Positions 58,308 through 64,000 of a DNA stretch of 64,000 bases are shown here, one piece after another. The notes below the pieces were generated by a model, which had not been told where the DNA came from, searched no databases, and saw only the letters and a list, made by a program, of their open reading frames with translations. Source of the stretch: Nitrosomonas aestuarii (GTDB lineage: Bacteria > Pseudomonadota > Gammaproteobacteria > Burkholderiales > Nitrosomonadaceae); assembly GCF_003046585.1 (NCBI RefSeq), contig NZ_QAAE01000011.1, forward strand, positions 52,887 to 116,886. The letters run 5' to 3'. A program made the position numbers and the translations under genes. The stretch's first letter is position 1. Each line of letters opens with the position of its first letter.

Positions 58308-61199
58308 TTGTTTCTAACACCTGATAATCACAAAATCATCATTATTGGTGGCTTATTATTAATGGGACTCACCTTGATTACGGGTGTGGCAGTTTATAGT
58401 GTGATGCATCAACAGATTGCATCATCACTAGGGAGAGGATTGGCCGTGGCGCTGCAAGGGAAAGGACATTTGCTCGAGAGCCAGATAGAAAAAGGTTTGT
58501 CTGACACGCACGCCTTGGCTATGCGTCCTTTTATGATCCAGTCTATACAGCAGTTGAATGTTCAACCGTACAGTAACAGAGCGCTCAGTGACTTGGAACG
58601 CAATGTCCATTCACTCACCCAAACAGGCTTTTCAGCGGCGATTGTCTACGACAAAAAGGGTAACAAATTGTCCGCAGCAGGCCAATTTTCGGAAAATCAA
58701 TCTCAGTCGTTATGGTTGAATAAGAAAAGCGATACTTTCTTAATCTGGGATGAAGAATTTATCCTGCACACCAGTAAAGCAGTATTTGACCAAGATGGAC
58801 AGCGTATCGGCAGCATTACAACTGAAAGCACCTTGCCTCAACTGACGCGCAGTTTTAATGAAATCAGAACAATTGGTGAAACCGGGACGTTTATGTTGTG
58901 TGCGCCGCCCAATGACATTAGTCAGAAAATGGCATGCCTGATAAGCCAGGTTGATGGTGTTAAATTCAAATACTTGAAGCGCGTGGTTGAAGGAGGTGTG
59001 TTGCCGATGGATCAAGCGCTCAATGGCAAGAGTGGTGTTATTGCTGTTAAAGATTACCGGCAAATTCAGGTTATCGAGGCTTATGCACCACTTGATGCTA
59101 CCGGAATGGGCATGATTCTAAAGCTGGACGAAGCAGAATTATTAAGACCGGTAGCTGAAGAATTAAAAATTATCATTTTGTATCTTGCTGGACTGATAAT
59201 TGCTGAAATACTGTTGTTGAACTGGTTCATACGAAAACTGATAAATTCTGAAAGAGAAGCGCAAAACGCTAAAGAAAAAGCAGAACAGTATTCTGTTGAA
59301 TTGGGTCTTAAGGAATCAGAACTGCGCGAGCGTCTGAAGGAAATTACCTGCCTTCATGAAATACGGCGTAGTATAGGAATAGAATTGTCGGTAGAGAATG
59401 TCTGCAATCAAATCTTCAATTACCTTATTCCGGCAATGCAATATCCCGAAAGTGCTTCTGTCGTGATAGAAATAGATGGAAAAATACTTACTTCCAAGAG
59501 CTTTAATCATGAGCCAGTCCGTGATCCGACACATAAATTGAAATCTAACATTGAAGTAAACGGTAATGTATGTGGACAACTCAGTGTACTTTATCCTGTA
59601 AACAAACCTTTTTTGATACTGGAAGAACAAAGATTGATTGACGCCATTACCAGCGATCTGGCTAGATGGCTCGAACGTAAACAGGTTGATGAACTATTGC
59701 ATATACGGCTTAAGGAAATTACCTGTCTATATGAAATTCGCCGGAATATGGGTTTGGAGTTATCGGTTGATGAAGTTTGTCAGAATATCTTTGGGTATCT
59801 GATACCAGCATTGCAATTTCCTGAGATCGCTATTGTTACAATTGAATTAAACGGTAAACAATTCACTTCCCCGAAATATTATCAGTATTCTGCAAACCAG
59901 ATTTTTTCCGAGATTAATCGTAAGAGCAAAGTATGTTTTGATTGCTATAAACAAGGGGACATCATTGGGTCGGTTATACGATCCAATATTAGTATTAATG
60001 ACAAGATTTGCGGTTCTTTAACCGTGAGCTATCCCGAGGACCAGCCGTTTCTGATACTGGAAGAAAAAAGGCTCATTGGTGCCATAACCGTTGATTTTTC
60101 GAGATGGCTTGAACGTAAGCAGGTTGACGAGGCGCTGCGCGAGCGTCTGAAGGAAATTACCTGTCTTTATGGCATCCGACGCGGCATGGGGCTGGAATTA
60201 TCAATAGACAATGTATGTCAAAATATTTTTGAAAATCTGATACCGGCCGTGCAGTTTCCTGAAATTGCAAGTGCTGTAATCGAGATAAACGACTGGCGAT
60301 TTACATCTGGGGAATATGTCGAAGGCCGACTTGTTTCTCCGTTCAAATCAAAGAAAAATATCACTCACGAGATTCGGGGCCCCTGGCGCACAGATCGTGA
60401 TTCTGCATGTACTTGTTACGTTGAGATCAACGTTAACGGGAAGACCTGTGGTCAATTACGTGTATTCTACCCTGAAGACAAACCGTATCTGGTGCCTGAA
60501 GAACAGAAACTGGTTAATGCTATTGCCAGTGATCTGGAAAGCTGGCTTGAACGTAAACGCTTGGAACAAACACTCGTTTTTGTAGCTGAAGAACAAGCGC
60601 ATACGATTGGACAGGAGTTGCATGATAACCTTGGACAGCAGATTGCCGCTATAGGCTATCAGGCAAGAGCCCTGGAGAAAAAAATAGCTGCCTCTGGAAA
60701 TCAGGATATGGCAACAGTCGCAGCTTCCATTGCGGCGCAAGTACAAACTGCTGTAATACAAATCAAACAACTTGCACAAGGATTGCTTCCATTTGAGCTG
60801 GAGGCGAATGGCTTGATAGCGGCATTAGAAAAACTAGCAACAAGAATTGCAACGACTTATTCGATAACTTGTGATTTTTTATGTGATAATGAGATCAAAA
60901 TCAACGATAAAAATATTGCACTTAATATATATCGCATTGCGCAAGAAGCTGCCAACAATGCAATACGGCATGGCGGTGCGCAACATTTGTCTCTATCCCT
61001 AAAAATTAAGGGAAAAAACCTGTTTTTATCGATATGCGATGATGGTTGCGGTTTTGCTGTCGAAACAAAACACGGAGAAACGCAAGGAATGGGTATCAAA
61101 ATTATGCAGTATCGTGCCAAGCAATTGGGAGCAAAGCTGAAATTTCTTTCGCCTGCTGAAGGTGGTGCGCAAGTCTGTTTAGAAATGCGAATGGTTTAA
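58308..61199 (+). CDS. sensor histidine kinase with three tandem sensory repeats
   Basis: 963 residues. One N-terminal helix (about 10-31), a periplasmic Cache-like domain to about residue 280 (ATGMGMILKLDEAELLRP), a second helix, then three copies of a ~130-residue module, each starting RLKEITCLxxIRR (about 343, 467 and 613) and ending with WLERK. A HisKA_3 phosphoacceptor QELHDNLGQQIAAIGYQ and an HATPase domain (EAANNAIRHG, CDDGCGFAVE, GMGIKIMQYRA) follow, the NarX/UhpB class. The start is a TTG at 58308 with AAGGA eight bases upstream. It precedes the response regulator by one base. Confidence 0.88.
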   Translation: MFLTPDNHKIIIIGGLLLMGLTLITGVAVYSVMHQQIASSLGRGLAVALQGKGHLLESQIEKGLSDTHALAMRPFMIQSIQQLNVQPYSNRALSDLERNVHSLTQTGFSAAIVYDKKGNKLSAAGQFSENQSQSLWLNKKSDTFLIWDEEFILHTSKAVFDQDGQRIGSITTESTLPQLTRSFNEIRTIGETGTFMLCAPPNDISQKMACLISQVDGVKFKYLKRVVEGGVLPMDQALNGKSGVIAVKDYRQIQVIEAYAPLDATGMGMILKLDEAELLRPVAEELKIIILYLAGLIIAEILLLNWFIRKLINSEREAQNAKEKAEQYSVELGLKESELRERLKEITCLHEIRRSIGIELSVENVCNQIFNYLIPAMQYPESASVVIEIDGKILTSKSFNHEPVRDPTHKLKSNIEVNGNVCGQLSVLYPVNKPFLILEEQRLIDAITSDLARWLERKQVDELLHIRLKEITCLYEIRRNMGLELSVDEVCQNIFGYLIPALQFPEIAIVTIELNGKQFTSPKYYQYSANQIFSEINRKSKVCFDCYKQGDIIGSVIRSNISINDKICGSLTVSYPEDQPFLILEEKRLIGAITVDFSRWLERKQVDEALRERLKEITCLYGIRRGMGLELSIDNVCQNIFENLIPAVQFPEIASAVIEINDWRFTSGEYVEGRLVSPFKSKKNITHEIRGPWRTDRDSACTCYVEINVNGKTCGQLRVFYPEDKPYLVPEEQKLVNAIASDLESWLERKRLEQTLVFVAEEQAHTIGQELHDNLGQQIAAIGYQARALEKKIAASGNQDMATVAASIAAQVQTAVIQIKQLAQGLLPFELEANGLIAALEKLATRIATTYSITCDFLCDNEIKINDKNIALNIYRIAQEAANNAIRHGGAQHLSLSLKIKGKNLFLSICDDGCGFAVETKHGETQGMGIKIMQYRAKQLGAKLKFLSPAEGGAQVCLEMRMV

Positions 61200-61200
61200 T

Positions 61201-61860
61201 ATGTCTGAATCAAAGGCGCAAATCATGTTGGTGGATGATCATCCTATGATGCGGCAGGGGATGGCAATGCTCATCAACTTGGAGCCTGATATGGAAGTAA
61301 TTGCAGAGGCTGGTGATGGTGAAGAAGCATTGGCTTTGCTCAAGAAAAAAAATCACATTGATATTGTTTTGCTGGATGTAACACTTAAAACAATTTCCGG
61401 TTTCGAGGTAATCAAAACCATACATGTTTATAATCCTGAATTGCCTGTACTTTTTGTTTCCATGCACGATGAAGCAATTTATGCAGAACGTGCATTGCGT
61501 GCCGGAGCGCGCGGCTATGTCATGAAGCAAGAACCAGGAGAAGTGTTGGTGTCTGCGATTCGTACAGTCTTACAGGGTAATGTTTATTTAAGTGAAAAAA
61601 TGCATGTAAAATTGCTCAACCGAATTGTGACCGGTGCTTCGGAGCCAGAGCCATTGATCAATAGCCTTACCCCTAGTGAATTTGAAGTATTACATTTAAT
61701 CGGATCAGGTCACAGCAGCCAGGAAATTGCTGATCTGTTAAAACGTAGCATTAAAACGATAGAGACCCATCGCTTTAATATACGTACCAAATTAAATTTG
61801 AGAGATAGTGCCGATCTGATTCGTTTTGCCACACGCTGGATTTCGGAGGAGCAACAGTAA
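61201..61860 (+). CDS. NarL/FixJ-family response regulator
   Basis: 219 residues: receiver domain with phospho-acceptor Asp in DIVLLDVTLKTISGFEVI, acidic pair in LVDDHPMM, and Lys in GYVMKQEPGE; then a LuxR-type helix-turn-helix (PSEFEVLHLIGSGHSSQEIA then KTIETHRFNIRTKLNL). Begins one base after the sensor kinase stop, so the two form a two-component system. Targets unknown. Confidence 0.94.
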   Translation: MSESKAQIMLVDDHPMMRQGMAMLINLEPDMEVIAEAGDGEEALALLKKKNHIDIVLLDVTLKTISGFEVIKTIHVYNPELPVLFVSMHDEAIYAERALRAGARGYVMKQEPGEVLVSAIRTVLQGNVYLSEKMHVKLLNRIVTGASEPEPLINSLTPSEFEVLHLIGSGHSSQEIADLLKRSIKTIETHRFNIRTKLNLRDSADLIRFATRWISEEQQ

Positions 61861-62126
61861 AATGCGTACACCATACCCATGCCACTTTTATACAAATTAA
61901 GTTTGAAATTTGTTCGTAGTTTATTCCATAACAGACCGACCGACTTTTAAGCACACATTCCCGTCATATTTTGCAATTCACATATAGATAAAGTTAATCA
62001 GGCACTGGCTTTTGTCGCACCAGCTAATGGTTTTACCTAGCATAAAACAATAGTTTCCCTAATATTCAGATAGTTCTAGCTTGGCTACTATATGCATGTG
62101 TTCTGAATTAATTGGAGATATTTTTT

Positions 62127-62597
62127 ATGAAAACAGAAACAGGAAGATATTTTTTGGCCTTTTCCATGATTGTTCTGCTTGCTGCTTGTGCACCTATGAC
62201 GAAGCTTACATCTGTGCAAGAAGGTGAAATAAAATTTGCTACTCAAAACAGTAAGAAAGATTTAAATCACACAGTACTGGCAAAAAATCATGAAAAATTA
62301 GCCAAAGAAATGCGGGTTAAAGCGCAAGAACAAAAAGAGATACTTAAAAACAAGCCCAGTACCAGTTATTTAGGTAGAAATGGACAACGTATAAAAAAAC
62401 GTGTTGCGCGCAGAATCTACAATTATGAAAAAGCTGTAGAAGTTAATCTAGCTAAAGCCGCTCATCATAAAAGAATTGCTCAGGAACAGGTAAATCAGAA
62501 GATGTTTACAAAACCTGACAATGCTCCTGATCAGATAGATAAAGCAAAATTTAAATTAAATAATTCGTCTTCAACCGAAACAACTGAAAAGTTATGA
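62127..62597 (+). CDS. small lipoprotein of unknown function
   Basis: 156 residues. MKTETGRYFLAFSMIVLLAA followed by C is a lipoprotein signal with lipobox LAAC. The mature chain is Lys/Gln/Glu-rich, helical (HEKLAKEMRVKAQEQKEILK) and strongly basic in the middle (RIKKRVARRIYNYEK). ATG 62127 has a GGAG about 10 nt upstream. Not recognised; a helical envelope protein is likely. A hairpin terminator follows its stop by 3 bp. Confidence 0.72.
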   Translation: MKTETGRYFLAFSMIVLLAACAPMTKLTSVQEGEIKFATQNSKKDLNHTVLAKNHEKLAKEMRVKAQEQKEILKNKPSTSYLGRNGQRIKKRVARRIYNYEKAVEVNLAKAAHHKRIAQEQVNQKMFTKPDNAPDQIDKAKFKLNNSSSTETTEKL

Positions 62598-62599
62598 GT

Positions 62600-62627
62600 A
62601 AATCACCGGCTTAAGCCGGTGATTTTT
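62600..62627 (+). terminator. rho-independent terminator after the lipoprotein gene
   Basis: An 11-bp perfect GC-containing stem (AAATCACCGGC at 62600-62610 and its complement at 62615-62625) with TTAA loop followed by a T-run, immediately downstream of the stop codon. Confidence 0.9.
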
Positions 62628-62727
62628 GGATTCGTGAAAATTCTTTCCAAATATCATCTATAACTTTGTCACTACCACTTTGTAACATAATTAGCACGCA
62701 CATTAAATAAAACGAAAGCGCCACGTC

Positions 62728-62755
62728 TTGACAAAAAGAACAAGATCTCTATAAT
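62728..62755 (+). promoter_or_regulatory. sigma-70 promoter for the tRNA genes
   Basis: Consensus -35 TTGACA (62728-62733) and consensus -10 TATAAT (62750-62755) separated by 16 bp, 61 bp upstream of tRNA-Gly. Both hexamers match exactly. Confidence 0.85.
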
Positions 62756-62815
62756 GCACCGCTTGTCTTTTGGACGTTTACTTTTCCGTAAAGGAAACTT
62801 CTGATTGTACTTATT

Positions 62816-62890
62816 GCGGGAATAGCTCAGTGGTAGAGCACAACCTTGCCAAGGTTGGGGTCGCGAGTTCGAGCCTCGTTTCCCGCTCCA
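62816..62890 (+). tRNA. tRNA-Gly (anticodon GCC)
   Basis: 75-nt cloverleaf beginning GCGGGAATAGCTCAG. The acceptor arms GCGGGAA/TTCCCGC pair; the anticodon stem CAACC/GGTTG flanks loop TTGCCAA with anticodon GCC at 62848-62850; the T arm has GTTCGAGCC. CCA is encoded at 62888-62890. Confidence 0.97.
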
Positions 62891-62957
62891 TGTTTTTAAG
62901 AATGAAGATTTTTATTTCGCGTTTTCAATTAATATTTGTGTTCTAGAATATTACAAT

Positions 62958-63031
62958 GGCGGGGTGGCAGAGTGGTTATGCAGCGGCCTGCAAAGCCGTC
63001 TACGCCGGTTCGATTCCGACCCCCGCCTCCA
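62958..63031 (+). tRNA. tRNA-Cys (anticodon GCA)
   Basis: 74-nt cloverleaf beginning GGCGGGGTGGCAGAG. Acceptor arms GGCGGGG/CCCCGCC pair; the stem CGGC/GCCG flanks loop CTGCAAA with anticodon GCA at 62990-62992; T arm GGTTCGATTCC. CCA at 63029-63031. It follows tRNA-Gly by 67 bp, probably in one transcript. Confidence 0.97.
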
Positions 63032-63411
63032 CAGCATGAATCGTACACATCTTGACGCATCGGATTAAGAAACAGATCGCTAACGTGACAGTGGATCGGA
63101 TTGATACTGCAACGCTAAGACTGATAGTTTTTAACAACTCGTTAAAAACAACCCTCCTGGTAACAAAAATCCCCTCATCATTTTTTTGTACACTTATGTC
63201 AAGTGATCGAATGAAATTTGATAAGCAATTAAACCAAAATACAAAAAATTGCTTTCATTTCTATTAAAAAGTAAAATTGACCGGTTTTAAATAATTTTTG
63301 TAATTTTGTAAATAAATCACTATATCGATTTCTTCCTATTTAGAATGTAGCAAGATAGTAAGCAGGAAGAAAAGAAAACACGTTAAATTGTAAAGGAGTT
63401 AAGAATTTTTT
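63032..63411. other. 380-bp intergenic region between tRNA-Cys and rpsT
   Basis: No convincing gene. AT-rich, with a possible -35 TTGACC near 63278 and T/A-rich -10 candidates shortly after, which may serve rpsT. No clear terminator after tRNA-Cys was identified. Confidence 0.55.
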
Positions 63412-63675
63412 ATGGCAAATAGTCCTCAAGCAAGAAAAAGAGCAAGACAGGCAGTTAAGCGGCGTGAGCATAATATCAGTTTGCGTTCAAAGCTTCGTAC
63501 AGCTATCAAACATGTCAGAAAAGCTATAGAAACGGGCGATAAAAGTGGGGCTCAAACTATTTTTAATCAAACTGTCAGTACGGTGGATTCCATTGCTGAT
63601 AAAGGCATTATTCACAAGAATAAGGCTGCGAGACAAAAAAGTCGTTTATCAGCAGCCATAAAAGCTATGGCCTGA
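63412..63675 (+). CDS. rpsT: 30S ribosomal protein S20
   Basis: 87 residues, highly basic helical bundle that binds 16S r[23 protein letters not shown] and [11 protein letters not shown] are the typical ends; [20 protein letters not shown] is the central helix. An AAAGGAG site precedes the ATG at a slightly long distance. Monocistronic here. Confidence 0.96.
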   Translation: MANSPQARKRARQAVKRREHNISLRSKLRTAIKHVRKAIETGDKSGAQTIFNQTVSTVDSIADKGIIHKNKAARQKSRLSAAIKAMA

Positions 63676-64000
63676 TTTAAGTAATAAAGAAAAAATGCAT
63701 TTGACATCCGCGCATTTGAACATTCTTATACCGTCATATCTGCTATCACAATGCATCCTCTCTTACAATTTAATTAGATTTGTTATTCGAATTGTTTGAT
63801 GATTTATGTAAAAGATTTATGTAAAAAAAACAACTGCAGTGGAGTAAATAAGCCAGCAGGGTAGTGATAAAACTGCTTGACAGTGAAGAGTTGACTGAGT
63901 AGTCTTGCCGAGCGGAAGTAAAGAAGAAGAGAGGTGCTGCAAATCTTGCTTTGTACTTGAATGCACAGAGTTTACGCGGGGAGTTGAGAGGATAGCGCGT
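63676..64000. other. 325-bp terminal region without recognised gene
   Basis: Downstream of rpsT to the window edge I see no convincing gene. A weak hairpin AAATGC...GCATTT lies near 63692-63715. The last 150 bp are purine-rich and more GC-balanced, possibly upstream region of the next gene; nothing is assigned. Confidence 0.5.

Noticed and set aside
58264..58317. 17-codon open frame (MTETTRK...) overlapping the TTG start of the sensor kinase, as a possible leader peptide
   Set aside because: No clear ribosome-binding site and no attenuator-like hairpins; it may be chance.
63052..63267. Open frame of 71 residues after tRNA-Cys
   Set aside because: No ribosome-binding site, no start homologous to anything I know, and low-complexity AT-rich composition.

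Overview
The window looks like a chromosomal segment of a betaproteobacterium, most probably a Nitrosomonas-type ammonia oxidiser. This is inferred from gene content and overall style: AT-leaning Gram-negative DNA, heavy periplasmic copper/cytochrome equipment, a CADD-type p-aminobenzoate synthase next to metE, and many housekeeping genes in typical betaproteobacterial form. I cannot prove the species from sequence alone. No prophage, integron, CRISPR array or intact insertion sequence was seen.

Layout. 1-7 kb: the 3' part of a gamma-glutamyltransferase gene, then an isoprenoid block (xseB-ispA-dxs), folE2 and, on the opposite strand, murJ. 7.1-8.4 kb: decayed remains of a paraslipin (SPFH)/NfeD pair. 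8.5-13.3 kb: a membrane protein of unknown function, a bufferin/oxazolin copper-RiPP operon (precursor with EGKCG motifs, DUF692 enzyme, DUF2063 partner), a DUF2007 protein and rdgC. 13.3-21.7 kb, minus strand: a DUF6781-like protein, serS, rarA, lolA, ftsK, a degenerate GGDEF membrane protein and an RDD protein. 22-24 kb: tonB-exbB-exbD behind Fur-box-like sequence. 24-29 kb, minus strand: a dicarboxylate/amino-acid symporter, an HtrA protease, a PhoX-like protein and a glycerol facilitator.

29.3-36.2 kb is the most unusual part: a compact four-gene operon. It holds an 820-residue protein of unknown family built from two related halves, a ~1000-residue glycyl radical enzyme with a non-standard active-site motif (GCIEQ), a 216-residue protein with an SCP2-like C-terminus, and a short radical-SAM activase. 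Its substrate is unknown. It is the best candidate here for an undescribed system: an oxygen-sensitive radical enzyme in what appears to be an aerobe, packaged with partners that hint at a hydrophobic substrate.

36-48 kb: a DUF211 gene, lpd followed by a perfect 58-bp palindrome, a small exported protein, hemA-prfA-prmC, grxD, a YqaA-type membrane protein, divergent metR/metE, and the CADD-like pABA synthase. 48-56 kb, mostly minus strand: a charged membrane protein, guaD, a copper-flavoured exported set (cupredoxin, DUF411, cytochrome c), ttcA (plus strand), a DUF2784 protein, a TlpA thioredoxin, dsbD and cutA. 56-64 kb: a small membrane protein, glpK, a NarX-like sensor kinase with three tandem copies of one sensory module plus its LuxR-type regulator, a lipoprotein, tRNA-Gly(GCC), tRNA-Cys(GCA) and rpsT.

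Themes. Copper and redox handling recur: the bufferin operon, cupredoxin/DUF411/cytochrome c, and CutA/DsbD/TlpA. Folate and C1 chemistry recur too: FolE2, the CADD-like pABA synthase, and MetE under MetR. Glycerol entry (GlpF) and phosphorylation (GlpK) are both present but far apart. All function assignments rest on motif reading; no database search was run.
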